Below are positions 32,527 through 43,279 of a DNA stretch of 64,000 nucleotides, in pieces (position 1 is the stretch's first letter; each line of letters opens with the position of its first letter). This DNA comes from Cristatella mucedo (taxonomy: Eukaryota > Bryozoa > Phylactolaemata > Cristatellidae), in assembly GCA_009760855.2 (NCBI GenBank), contig WPIO01000117.1:144001-208000 (forward strand), in the 5' to 3' direction. A program made the translations under genes and the position numbers. The notes under the pieces are model-generated. The model worked only from the letters and a program-made list of their open reading frames with translations, had not been told where the DNA came from and made no database searches.

Positions 32527-33915
32527 CTAGGCCATCCCCTGCCAGTGGGGCGGATAGTAATCCGAGGAGTCGTAGCTCCTATACAAAATTGACGACGTCC
32601 GAATGAAATCCTTATAGTATACGACGTCACCGCCGGCCAGCCACGCCGCCCACCAGCCGAACGTTCCGACCGTCACGATGCTGTGATTGCACCGGCTCAG
32701 AATTGCCATGTCGACTTCTGCATTGAAAGAGATCCGCCTGACGGTGATATTTCTCGCCAAGTGTTGAGCGAGGAAATCGTCCACCCAGCGGCGATCATTG
32801 GTGGCGAAAATAAAGGACAACCTGTTTGAGCGACCGTACTTGGCGACGTAATGCTCAACCGCCATTTTTAAGTACTCGGGCGGGGCCAACGTGTACTGAT
32901 TGGGAGTTGTCTCCATGTCGCCGCGCCTAACGTGGACGCCGATGATCAGCTCGTCCCTCGCCACGCCCATCCCTCGGAAAAAGGAGTCCACGACGGCGGC
33001 CATTCGAGGCGTCAGCGAGAACTCTTGCCGCACGCGAGCGGCAACAGGCTCGAAGTACCGCCACGACTGCAGATAGCCCAGCACGGTGACGTCGCTCGAC
33101 GCGAACGCGGCTCGGTCGTCGAACAACCTCGCGTCGTAGCGACCCCAGCCGCTTTCGTGTAGCGCCGCCGCATCCGACGGAGCCGGCGGCGTCGGCTGCT
33201 CGGGCAGGGCGGACAGGACGAACGCTTCCTTCATGGTCGCCAGGTCGTCGGCGACGCGACCGCCGTCAACGACCAAGACCGCGTCGCAGCCGTGTCGCAG
33301 CGCCAGACCGAGGCTGCTGGCGTACTGGAACATCTTGTTGCCAAGGCCGGTAGCCGCAGGGACAAAGCGGATGTACACTGCGGGACGACGCCGCCAGGTC
33401 GTCACTTTCGAGTCGGAGGCTGCAAGCTGCCGCCTCGATCCGTCGCGGGCGACAGCCGACGCGACGAAGGCAGCGGTAGAGACGGAGCCGCTGACAGTCA
33501 CCAACGCGTGGCCGAAACGCAGATCCGAATTCGAGCCGGAAGCCGGCGCCGACGCGCTTCCCGCGTGCGGCGGATATTCGTCGGCCGCCAGGCGACCGGC
33601 AGAGTGCAGCGGCGGCTCGGGCGCCGGCCACTTACGCGGCAGCGAGACGCCGCCGCCGCCGCCCAGCGACGCTCCGTAGAGGGCGCAGAGCGTGATGGCG
33701 GCGACCAGCGTCAGCGCGCCGCCCCGCGTCCACCGCGACTGCAGACTGGATGAGGAGGCGCTCGGGCCCGGCATGTCGGTAGGATGGCGAGCGGGCTCGC
33801 TTTCCCATCGACCGATGGAGAAGGCCGTTTCTCGTTCCGTCAGGAATTCTCCGAACGGCGGGTTTCTAGAGGCTGCTCCATCGGCCGGGCGAGCTGTTAG
33901 CCATTTAAATGGCAT
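32527..33915 (-). CDS. Alpha-1,2-fucosyltransferase, GT11 family
   Basis: This enzyme transfers fucose from GDP-fucose in alpha-1,2 linkage to a galactose-type acceptor on glycans in the Golgi. The uninterrupted frame has 462 codons. From the first ATG, a hydrophobic anchor is at residues 67-85 (ALTLVAAITLCALYGASLG) and a low-complexity stem at ~86-175. The catalytic domain runs from ~180: GLGNKMFQYAS (190-200), IIGVHVRRGD (324-333, GDP-fucose site), SFIFATND (367-374) and VGTFGWWAAWLAGG (416-429). N-glycosylation sequons are NIT and NHS. The second ATG (residue 48, at 33774) has a better context (G at -3) and would leave a ~19-residue cytosolic tail, typical of type II Golgi enzymes, giving 415 residues. 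I think it is the true start. The gene lies in a CpG-rich island and has no intron in the coding region, like vertebrate FUT1/FUT2. The exact acceptor is unknown. Confidence 0.93.
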   Translation of the reverse strand: MPFKWLTARPADGAASRNPPFGEFLTERETAFSIGRWESEPARHPTDMPGPSASSSSLQSRWTRGGALTLVAAITLCALYGASLGGGGGVSLPRKWPAPEPPLHSAGRLAADEYPPHAGSASAPASGSNSDLRFGHALVTVSGSVSTAAFVASAVARDGSRRQLAASDSKVTTWRRRPAVYIRFVPAATGLGNKMFQYASSLGLALRHGCDAVLVVDGGRVADDLATMKEAFVLSALPEQPTPPAPSDAAALHESGWGRYDARLFDDRAAFASSDVTVLGYLQSWRYFEPVAARVRQEFSLTPRMAAVVDSFFRGMGVARDELIIGVHVRRGDMETTPNQYTLAPPEYLKMAVEHYVAKYGRSNRLSFIFATNDRRWVDDFLAQHLARNITVRRISFNAEVDMAILSRCNHSIVTVGTFGWWAAWLAGGDVVYYKDFIRTSSILYRSYDSSDYYPPHWQGMA

Positions 33916-34940
33916 TAATCACTTGGCTCCTTCGCCCGTCGCTCGCCGCTCGCTCTCGGCCTGCGACACAAGAAAGAAACGATAAAGCAACGAGCTGTCG
34001 CGGTCGCACAGTGTCGCGGCTACGCCGCGCTAAACAGGCGAATAACTACTCGATGGTTGAGCGCTCGTTGTTGGGCCTTTACGCTTGGCGGTTAGCACTG
34101 CTTACTTTTGGCGTCCGGATTGAGATGCCAGTCTCGATGAGATCAATGAGCATCAATCAATCAATCAATCAACCATCAACCGGATTGAGACATTGAGACA
34201 ACAATCAAACCATCAAACATCAATCAATCATCATCTCAATCCTTGTTACTTTATTGGTGAACGTCGAGCCTGAAAGATGAACTTACTTATTGGTACGGTC
34301 GAGCTCCTTCCTAACGCGGCATTGAGTCTTTGAAAGACGAAGTAGCTGCCTGGTACTCCAAAATTGAATTCGGAAATCTCTCTTCCCAGCTAAGCTTCTG
34401 CGAATCGCTACGCCGCGATTAACGAAAATGTCTAGACAAATCGACATCGTGCTCGGCTCTCTTCTTACGCGATTAGTGAATACATGCTCACGTGATGGAT
34501 TACACGAGGAGGCACCGATGTCCGCAAAGCATGTAGCCGTGCTCATGTGTATGCATGCGTGGACCATAGGATATGTTGGTTTCAGCCACACCGTCGGCGG
34601 GCGGCGTTAGGTACGCCGACCGCTGGTAACATGCTTACTAGTTATGATTGAGCGTAACTTTTATCGATTATCCGTTTTTCGTTTTTATTTTTTATATTAC
34701 GATCGACCGTAACTAGTATCGTTTCGATATCGTCGTCAAATGCACCCCTAGAGGAAACTGCTGTCGCTAAGGTCCGTGAATTACGCATTAACGTAAGAAA
34801 AGCACCCCGGAGCCGAGCGGGGAGAGGATGCTACGAGCTGAGAAGCCGCTCGTCCAGTAGTCCTGTATCGAACCGCTCAGCGCGTTCTCCCTCACGCGTT
34901 GCTGTGAATCTCTCTAGCTTAGTGGTCGTAAGGCCTGCTA
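33916..34940. other. CpG-rich upstream region of the fucosyltransferase, then unassigned sequence
   Basis: GC-rich to about 34050, consistent with the promoter/5' UTR of the - strand gene. (ATCA)n-type short repeats lie at about 34150-34240. No other gene is seen. Confidence 0.3.
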
Positions 34941-35790
34941 TAATTATGCGCTTGATAAAGCGCCCTCAGAGAACTCAATCTCTTTCTAGGCGCTTTACAT
35001 TTGCTGCAAAGGGAAACGCGATTAAATCGTGAGTAATATCATGCTTGATAAACAAAATGAATAACATGGTTAGGGGTGACATGCACAGGGTCAGCATGCA
35101 AGTGTGGTTAGTGGCAGCATGCACAGTGTCAGCACGCATAAACACATGAAGGACAAATCGCAGGCACCCGCTAAATGCTGTCCTAAATAGGTGCGTTTCT
35201 AAGTTCTTTTTAAATGTGGTCAGGTCAGGGGATGTTCTGACGCAGGTCGGGAGGGAGTTCCAGGCTTTGGGAGCATACGAACTCAATGCACGGTCTCCAA
35301 AAGAGTTGAGGTTTGTATGAGGTATTAGTAAACAGTTAGATTCCGAAAAGCTGGTGATACGATGCTTAGATTGGTGGGGCCGTAGATCTGAGGTAGGCGG
35401 GAGCCAAAGAACGAAGTGGCCTAAAAGTGAGCGAAAAAAACCTCGAAGTCGATCCGTTACTTGACTGGTAGCCAGTGCAGGTTGGCGAAAAGTGGTGTGA
35501 TATGGCAACTGCGACGCTCACGACAGACAGGCCTAGATGCAGAGTTTGCACCGGCTGTAATCGCCTGATTGCACATGCCGGTAGGCCAGCGAGCAGTGAG
35601 TTACAGAAGTCAAAACGGGATGTCACGAATGCATGGACCAACGTAGACGTGGTATCTTTATCTTAACAAGCCCAAATTATAGCAATGTTATGTAGCTGAA
35701 TGTAGGCAGACTTGATTGTGGAGCTAATGTGGTGGTCTAACGAGAGGTCACTTTGGAACATGACGCGTAGATTTCGAGCTATTACCCCGA
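34940..35790 (-). mobile_element. LINE-Y copy, 3' half
   Basis: The 3' hairpin tail is at 34955 (TAAAGCGCCCTCAGAGAAC, then TCAATCTCTTTCTAGGCGC). The - strand frame 34975-35508 carries NLNSFGDRALSSYAPKAWN and LTTFKKNLETHLFRTAFSG. Frame 35366-35641 carries MVHAFVTSRFDFCNSLLAGL. It stops near 35790 where an opposite-strand endonuclease piece begins. Confidence 0.88.
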
Positions 35791-35834
35791 CAGCCTAACT
35801 TAATGCCTGTCTTTGGCATCCGCATTCAATGTGC

Positions 35835-36122
35835 AATAAACCCCTATTAATAGGCGAACTTTTTTCTGAGAAATTCCTTGATCTGCTTTATAGCTGAAAC
35901 TTGGCTGAAATCGGTAAACTGCCCAACTATTAACGTAGCAACCCCGGAAGGGTTCTCCTTCGTTCGCACCCATAGATCAATCAAAACTGGAGGTGGAATT
36001 GCTATCACTTCACGCTCGTCCTTCAATTTCATGCCGTTTAAAGCCCCCTCGAAGCAGTCTTTCGAATCTATTTTTTCAAGTTCAACCGACAAGCTATTAT
36101 TATTATTAAGCTACCGATGGTG
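35835..36122 (+). mobile_element. LINE endonuclease fragment
   Basis: The + strand frame 35878-36123 encodes IAETWLKSVNCPTINV and RSIKTGGGIAI, the ETWL and GGG-I-A signatures of the APE-type endonuclease N-terminal half. It is probably LINE-Y but could be another family. Confidence 0.7.
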
Positions 36123-36127
36123 ACAGT

Positions 36128-36186
36128 AATTTAATGTAATGTATCTCCGTCAGTAACTCCACAAAGTCATAAAGACCATGCGGACA
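36128..36186 (-). mobile_element. LINE-X 3' terminal scrap
   Basis: Reverse terminal sequence TAATGTAATGTATCTCCGTC and AGTAACTCCACAAAGTCATA only. Confidence 0.8.
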
Positions 36187-36210
36187 GTAGTCTATTGCCC
36201 CCAAGATAAT

Positions 36211-36953
36211 AATAATAATAATCCACTTGATAAAGCGCCCTCAGAGAACTCAATCTCTCTCTCTAGGCGCTTTACATTTTCTGTAAAGTGAAATGCAATT
36301 GAATGGTAAGTAAAATCATGCTTGAAAAAACAAACGAAATGAATAACATGGTTAGGGGTGACATGCACAGGGTAAGCATGCAAATGTGGTTAGTGGCAGC
36401 ATTCACAGTGTCAGCACGCATATGCACATCGAGGACGAATCACAGAGACCCACTAAATGCTGTCCTAAATAGGTGTGTTTTTAGGTTCCTTTTAAATGTG
36501 GTCAGGTCAGGGGATGTTCTGACGCAGGTCGGGAGGGAGTTCCAGGCTTTGGGAGCATATGAACTAAATGCATGGTCTCCAAAGGATTTAAGGTTTGTAC
36601 GAGGTATTTCTAGACTGTTGGATTCCGAAAAGCGGGTGGTACGATGCTTGGCCTGATGGGGTAGTATATCTGATAGATAGGCTGGAGCCATAGAATGAAG
36701 GGACCTAAAAGTGAGCGACAAAACCTTGAAGTCAATCCGTTGCTTGACTGGTAGCCAGTGCAGGTCGGCGAGAAGTAGAGTAATGTGGCAACTGCGATGC
36801 TCACGACAGACAAGCCTGGCTGCAGAGTTTTGCACCAGCTGCAATCGCCTGATCGCACATGCTGGTAGGCCAGTAAGCAGTGAGCTGCAGAAGTCGAGAC
36901 GGGATGTCACGAATGCATGGACCAACTTGGACGCGGTATCTTTATCTAAACAA
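36211..36953 (-). mobile_element. LINE-Y copy, 3' half, good frame
   Basis: (AAT)n and the hairpin tail start at 36211. The - strand frame 36440-36925 encodes the intact C-terminal domain: MVHAFVTSRLDFCSSLLTGL, LLADLHWLPVKQRIDFKVLS, SYAPKAWNSLPTCVRTSPDL and LKTHLFRTAFSGSL. It is 5'-truncated at 36953, exactly where an 18-bp tandem array begins. Confidence 0.9.
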
Positions 36954-37061
36954 GGTCCTCCTTTAATCCAAGATCATCCTTTAGTCCAAGATCCTCCTTT
37001 ATTCCAAGATCCTCCTTTAATCCAAGATCCTCCTTTAATCCAAGATCCTCCTTTTATCTCC
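36954..37061. repeat. 18-bp tandem array, about six copies
   Basis: Units of the form GATCCTCCTTTAATCCAA with single-base variants. The + strand reads DPPLIQ hexapeptides. It lies between a reversed LINE-Y and a forward endonuclease fragment. Confidence 0.93.
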
Positions 37062-38189
37062 CAATTTTTCCGATTTTTCATTTCGATGCTCTGTGCTACA
37101 AAGCGATCCTTCCTCGTTATGGGTGATTTCAGCATCCATTTTGATAACGCATCTGACGTCTATAGCGCCGAATTTAGTGCATGGACTGACTCACTGTCTC
37201 TTGTGGCTTTTGTGCATGGCTCTGCTCACATCAAAAGTCGCACAATCAAACACATTTTGTCTCACAACTGCATGTTATAATCACCAATTATTACCAGATT
37301 CTGCTGATCTGACCGCACGCAGATCTCATTCTGTCTCCCACGTGTCCCCTCCTCAAGATCAATATCAATTTTGAATAGCGATACCTCAGCGACCTTGGAA
37401 TCGATGCTGTCCGTGGAGAATATCTGCTTCGCTTTTACGGCCCAACCCTCCTGACCTGTCATCATTGGCAGATTACTACAACACAGCACAACACTAGCTG
37501 ACGTGCTCTACGAGTTTGCACGTGCGACTAAGCACACTGTGTGCCCTCGCCCAGACGGCCTATGGTTTACTACAGACTAGCTAGGTCAACCAAGCTCAAA
37601 AAGCATGCAAAACATCAGGACTGACTGTCCATCGGCAGACATACGAGGACTACTGTAAATCGTACCAATCGATTCTAGCAACGGCTAAATCTAGCTTCTA
37701 TATAAGTTGTTGACTTAAAGATGCACAATTCAAAAATGCTGATATCTACGATCAACCATCTTCTTAACCCTTCCCAGGTTAGCTCCTTATCTGGATTTAG
37801 AGCTAATCACTCCACAGAGTCAGCATTTCTTCGGGTGTACAATGAAATACTTAGGAATGCAGACACGGATAGAGTATCTCTGCTTTTTTGCTCGATCTTT
37901 CGGCAGCTTTTGATTCTATCTATCACAAATTCCTTCTTGAGCGCCTCTCACCTCGCCAGGGCGTTACTGACGCTGAATTGCAATGGTTCAGGTCGTATCT
38001 CAGTGGAAGACTCCAGAGTATTGATGTGAATGGACAAAGATCATGCGAGGAACCTCTGAAATATGGGGTACCTCAGGGCTCCGTGCTTGGTCCTGTTCTT
38101 TTCATGGTTTATACTCTTTCTCTTGCCGATGTAATTACCAAGCACAATCAAGGCTTTCACTTCTATGCGGATGACACTCAGTTGTACCA
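37062..38189 (+). mobile_element. LINE-Y endonuclease end, linker and RT palm
   Basis: RSFLVMGDFSIHFDNASDVY (endonuclease GDFN-type motif) lies at about 37107-37166, then a broken linker (about 37475-37690, LADYYNT, ARATKHTVCPRPDGLW). The RT follows: VSSLSGFRANHSTESAFLRV at about 37780, then after a frameshift 37888-38189 [40 protein letters not shown] and FHFYADDTQLY with an intact YADD. It stops abruptly at 38189, where the next segment is inverted. Confidence 0.85.
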
Positions 38190-38939
38190 TAGCTTGATTG
38201 GGAGCCAATGCAGGCCGGCGAGAAGTAATGTAATGTAACGTATCTCTGCCTCTAGCTGCACAAAAGCCATAAAGACAATGTGAGTGTTATGCAGGAGAGT
38301 TTTGTGTAGTCCACTCGCAGCCCAAGTGGTTTTTGGTACGAATTCAGTAGCCAACAGACTTCATCTCACGTAACAAAAAGAAAGTGGGAAACATAGCAGA
38401 TTCAGGAGAGCAGTTGAGGTAGTGATTAGCATGGAAGAAGTTAGGTGATGTGGCAACTTCGACGCTCACGACAGACGAGCCTAGCTGCAGAGCCTTGTAT
38501 CAGCTGTAAGCGCCTGATTGCACAGGGTGGTAGACCAGCAAGCAGTGAGTTACAAAAGTCCAGACGGGATGTCACAAATGCATGGATCAGTTTAGACGTT
38601 TAAAGAAGTCCAAATTTTAGCATTGCTATGTAGCTGAAAGTAGGGAAGACTTGACTGTGGAGCTGACGTGGTTGCCTAAGGAAAGGTCACTCGTAACGCA
38701 TATTACTTGCAAATTCGATGGAAGATATGCAGGCGCAGCCGATATGGAGTTAGATTTTAATATTTCCAAATTGCGCTCGGTTTTTACATAGCTGGTAGGT
38801 TGCTGGCTTCGTCGGCATTTAATTTAAGAAAGTTTGACGACATCCATGTGCGGACGTCATCAATGCATGCAGCTAGGGTTTGCAGAGAATTCAACGTGCT
38901 CGAATGGTGGGGGGATGAAAGGAAAGTGCAACTGAGTGC
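38190..38939 (-). mobile_element. LINE-Y segment in inverted orientation
   Basis: Reading - from about 38939, the sequence starts at the same YADDTQL position at which the + copy stops and runs to the LHWLPIKQ-equivalent at 38190 (TGATTGGGAGCCAATGCAGG). It lacks its 3' tail. It contains a LINE-X 3' end at 38227-38435. Confidence 0.8.
38227..38435 (-). mobile_element. LINE-X 3' end inserted in LINE-Y
   Basis: A reverse LINE-X terminus (AATGTAATGTAACGTATCTC) with about 200 bp of the element, flanked by AGAAGT at 38221-38226 and 38436-38441. The uninterrupted LINE-Y sequence (GGCGAGAAGTAGAGTAATG at 36.77 kb) has it once. Confidence 0.88.
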
Positions 38940-38945
38940 CATCAG

Positions 38946-39480
38946 CTGAATTGCACTCTACTCAATGTGCACTCTCCTTGTCGATCCGTTTGCCTAGCTA
39001 AATCTAGGTATTTATGTAATGCAGTTGACAAGCAGCAGTGGGATGGATTCGATCTCTACCTGCTTTTGGCCATAGTGTCCTCTCTAAACGTCTGCGTTCG
39101 AATATGTAGTGGGCATTCTCATTTGAATTGCAGCAAATTCTCTCAAGTATGAATGCCAAAAAACTGAAGTACCAGTTAATGGTAAATCTATCCTTAACCA
39201 TATATTGAAGAACCTAACCCTTAAAACTGGGTCAGGCAGCTTGTAAATCTCCAGCGCTCTTCGCTATCCACCTGTTGGTGTTCTATTTCCAGCTCACCAG
39301 CTACACTAGATGACCGCCTGAGATCTGAAATCAAGCTTGTCTAGTTTTAGCTACGAAAAACTACAAAAATTGTTGATTGTCTAGACAGAGCTTACTCGGC
39401 CGCGTTCATTGATGCATTTGCTAAATCCAGTCTTGATTCGTATAGATATACATGCATATTCTACGGCCTACACGATAAGG
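38946..39480 (+). mobile_element. Very degenerate LINE-Y remnant
   Basis: Weak similarity only: GCAGCAAATTCTCTCAAG (AANFLK-equivalent) at about 39131 and an AAFIDAFAKSSLDS stretch at about 39400 aligning with LVHAFVTSRLDF. Many stops. Confidence 0.45.
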
Positions 39481-40129
39481 TGACTGCAGTTGGGCAGCAC
39501 CCGCCTAAGTTACTGTGCAGCCCAAGCCTGTGCCAGAACTGCAGCTTTCGCTGTCCGACGTGGCGCACAATGGCTACCAATAAGCCTACCAAGGGGGGGG
39601 GGCGGTGGTAGCCAAACAGGAACCCTAGCTGCCGCACCCCTCGCCTTACGAGGAGCCCTAGCTACCGCCAGATCCCACCCCCCCCCCTACGATCTCGATC
39701 GGCCTCACAGTCTGCTTCTGGCTTACCTCGACAAGCTAAGGCGGTACAGGACCCGACGTCGCAGAGTCCATTGTAAATGTTCCGGAAACGGCTAGCATGT
39801 GGGCAACGTAAATTGAGCTGCGGCCAGCTCCCTGCGGATGCCTCGTTGTCTCGGTTGAGCGGCGATGCTGGAAACTGGACGCTTGAGCGGCGATGCTGCC
39901 ATCGCGCCTTAGGAAAATTCCGCTCTCGCGCAGCTTCCGCTTTTCGCTTGGCTGAGCATCGCCTCTTCTAATACCTACATCACCATTATTTATCTTCGCC
40001 GGCAAGGTGCTCTTTATGTGGTACGCATGCGGGCGCCCTTGAAATACGCCCATGTATGAACAACTCCAGCTGCCGCCGGAATCGTTACTCATCCGGCGTC
40101 TCATCTGAGCTAGCCTTCGATCCTTGCTT
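39481..40129. other. Unassigned GC-richer stretch
   Basis: No recognised gene. A G10 run near 39592 and a C9 run near 39680 form an imperfect inverted repeat with GGTGGTAGC and GCTACCGCC. TTGAGCGGCGATGCTG occurs twice at about 39856 and 39883. Confidence 0.3.
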
Positions 40130-40965
40130 TAGCCGTTGGACGGAGCGTGAACAGCCACACTGATTACAATTTCTGCTTGCTGGTTCGCTGGCCTGTGCAG
40201 TTAGGTGCTTACTATTGGTGCGAAACTGTGCTTCGCTAGGCTTGCCTGTCGAGAGAGGCACAGTTGCCACATCGCACCACTGCTCTTCCACCTGCACTAG
40301 CTCTCTGAAAAGCAAGGCATCCTCGACTTCAAGGCTCACGTTTATTTAGGTCAACTAATTATTTGGCTCCAGATCTACGACTGCCCCAGCAGGCTGGGTA
40401 TCTTACCAGCCGCTTTTCTGAATCAAGTCGTTTTGCCTCACATCTGCACATATGTGTCGCAGCATTTAGTGGGTCTCTGTGATTAGCCGTCGGCGTGCTT
40501 ATACGTGCTGACACTGTGCATGCTGCTATGAACTGTATTTGCATGCGGACCCTTTTCATATCACCTCAGTGATCTCAGTGACGCAGTCATATCTCAGTGG
40601 GAGGCTTCAGAGTGTTGACGTGAGTGGATAAATATCATCAGAGGAACCTCTGAAATATGGGGCACCTCAGGCTTCAGTGCTTGGTCCCGTTCTTCGCGCT
40701 TTCCATACTCTCCATCTTGCTGATTTAACTGCCAGGCATAATCGATGCTTTCACTTCTATTCAGAGGACACTCAGTTGTACCTCTGCTTTGATCCCTCCC
40801 AGTCCTCCCGTACGTCAAATTCTCTCAACTCCCTTGCTGCATGTATTGATGACAAACGAACACGGATGGCAGTAGGCTGTTTTAAATTTATTATTATTAT
40901 TTTTTTATTATTTATTATAGTAAAACCAACTTACTAGCTATGGGCAAACCAAAGATGATTTAAAA
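40130..40965 (+). mobile_element. LINE-Y fragments, scrambled order
   Basis: A 3' portion (about 40130-40565; CATTTAGTGGGTCTCTGTGA, CTGACACTGTGCATGCTGC) is followed by an RT portion (about 40580-40965; AGTGGGAGGCTTCAGAGTG, the SVLGP region, and HFYSEDTQLYLCFDPSQ with YADD changed to YSED). The 3' part lies before the RT part, so at least two copies or a rearrangement are involved. Confidence 0.8.
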
Positions 40966-41117
40966 ACTGGACGGAATGGTCTGTCGTGAGCTTCGCAGTT
41001 TGCACGTATGTAAATTTAAAGATGGTCATATACGTCCCTTTGTTTTCGAAACGCCGACTCGCCGACTCGCCGACTCGGCAATTTCGAATAGCACTCGAGC
41101 TGGGCAGTCAGCGGAGC

Positions 41118-41237
41118 GAGCTAGATCGAGCTAGATCGAGCTAGATCTAGCTAGATCGAGCTAGATCTAGCTAGATCTAGCTAGATCGAGCTAGATCGAG
41201 CTAGATCTAGCTCGATCTAGCTCGATCTAGCTAGATC
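41118..41237. repeat. 10-bp self-palindromic tandem array
   Basis: About 12 units of CTAGATCKAG (K = G or T). The CTAGATCTAG form is its own reverse complement, so the whole array is nearly self-complementary. It is preceded by three GCCGACTC repeats. Confidence 0.95.
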
Positions 41238-42654
41238 AGCCGACACTCAGGCCCGCCTTCCAAAGCAAGGTTGAAGTTATCGAGTGATTTTTCACGATTG
41301 CGAGCTGAGCCTCCACGTAAAGCCTGCGGTTTCCAATCGCCACTCTGGACCAAGCAGCTTTCACAGCTATAAGTTTGGAATACAATTCCAGCAGCAGAAT
41401 TTTGGCCTATTACCTACAATTGTTGCCATTATAGTTATTAGAGTATTGGCATATATAGTCCACTACTTATTATTATGATATAAGCATAATAATTAACATT
41501 CGCAGACTAGAACATAATAATAACAACAATAATCGCACACAAGAACAAGAAAAGCTAGCAACAAAGGAAGCTGGCCACTCAGCGCCGCTCCACTTCCGCC
41601 AAAGCTCAGCAGCAACGTCGCGCGCCACTGCAACAGAAAGGGACCGAAGGAGAACTTCGAGCTGCCAAAGCTCGAAGCGCGCACGGCTCACTTACGACAA
41701 TGTCAAAACAGAAAGAGACTGGAGGTCAGACTCGAGCTCTTCACTGCCGCCAGATCGTGGTTCGGAACCCTTGCCAGAAAATAGGCCGTGTCAGTAGGCA
41801 GACTTGACTGCGTTCCTATCAAGTAGGAAAACCCAACAACCTGTCCACAGCCACTAATAATTCAATTTTTTCTCGTGTTACCTGCGGTTTTATTGCTTCA
41901 GTTTTGGTGCATTTCGTCTTTTGCTGCCGACCGATGCAGCTCATCATAAGGGCAATTCAATTCTAGTTGGCTCTAGAAAGCTTTACTAAGAAGAAGAAGA
42001 AGAAGACCGCTTCCACAGTCTTGATGTTTTAAAATTAGGGACTGCCTAGCAATGGCGGCTGTCTACAGATATTACTAGCCCCCTGGTTCTTTTCAGGCTT
42101 AACATATATAATCTAATTTAGCCCGAGCTAGCGAAAAAGCCATAATACCCATGCAGCTGGCGGTGAAAATGCAGCTGGTGGCTTGGTAGATCAGCAACGT
42201 TATGACTTCCAAGGTTTCTATCATTCGTCGTTCCTGAGGTTTACCGGCTTGTAACCAGTTATTAACCTGGTTAACTGTTTTTAGACGGCATACAATTGAA
42301 GCCTTAAAACATTCAGTGACATCATATGCCCGAAGCTTGCGAGTCCTCAATCAGTTTCGCCTAAGGCTTTGGGCAGGTCAGGTGTGCTCATGGCGCCGTT
42401 TGAGTTTGAGAGTTGTCGTACCTGTAACCCCCTCCCCCCCACCCGACGTTGTTGACTAGACTTCTCCAGGCTATTGATATAGAATTTTAATCTTGTGGTC
42501 GTTCTTCGCTACTGCAGCTATCCCCTACTGTCAACACGTGCATTCCTTGACGTTGCACCTGCTTCGAGTCACTAGCCACGACACTAAGTTCAGAAGTTCA
42601 AAGTCAAAGTTCGAAGCCTTCTTCTTCGACATATTCTATCCGGACGTTAGTTTT
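41238..42654. other. No gene seen
   Basis: AT-rich with a short (AAG)n at about 41989-42005. Frames up to 86 codons show no motif. Confidence 0.3.
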
Positions 42655-43005
42655 TCCTTTCCTCCGCTTGAAGACCGTTGGCGACAGAATTGTTTGCTCT
42701 GCACATCCTAGACTGTGGAGCTCACTTACACGATTCTTACGTAACGACGTCTACACTCCTGCTGCCGACTATGGCACATCCTATCTGGCCGCCCTGAGTT
42801 GCCACCGCCATGCTGCTCACTACCTCTCAACTGCTCTCCTGTCTCAGCTATGCTTCCAATTTTTTGTTGTGTGAGATGAAGTCTGTTGGCAATCGAATGC
42901 ATAACAAAAGCCACCTAGGCTTTGAGCACACTGTAAGAAACCCTCCTGCATAATACCCTTATAGTCTTTGTGGCTTTGACGAGTTACAGACAGAGATACG
43001 CTATA
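42655..43005 (+). mobile_element. LINE-X 3' end
   Basis: The last ~350 bp: CTCCGCTTGAAGACCGTTGG, the RLWSSL-equivalent, and the terminus GTTACAGACAGAGATACGC. Confidence 0.85.
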
Positions 43006-43279
43006 TTGCCTTTCGTGGGCAGCGGCGAATCACGTTTGTAGCGCTACGGCTGCAAATTTGGACAACAAATCCTAGAGGTCAAGTTCAGCCAAAGTGCACA
43101 TGACTATTGTCACTGCACAAATCTCACAGCCGAAGATCGGTGGCAAAGTAAGACTTTTCATTGCCAAATCTTTGTCGTTATTATTGAGGACGCTCACACA
43201 GAAAAGCCAATTTGTTACATTTTTTTACTAAAAAGATTAAACGCATTCATGCCTATATAAAGTCCCCGTCGATCAAAGC

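Noticed and set aside
33233-33753. + strand frames of about 150 codons opposite the fucosyltransferase
   Set aside because: Shadows of a clearly conserved GT11 gene on the - strand.
35847-36092. 81-codon - strand frame
   Set aside because: The opposite strand carries the LINE endonuclease ETWL and GGGIAI signature, so this is a shadow.
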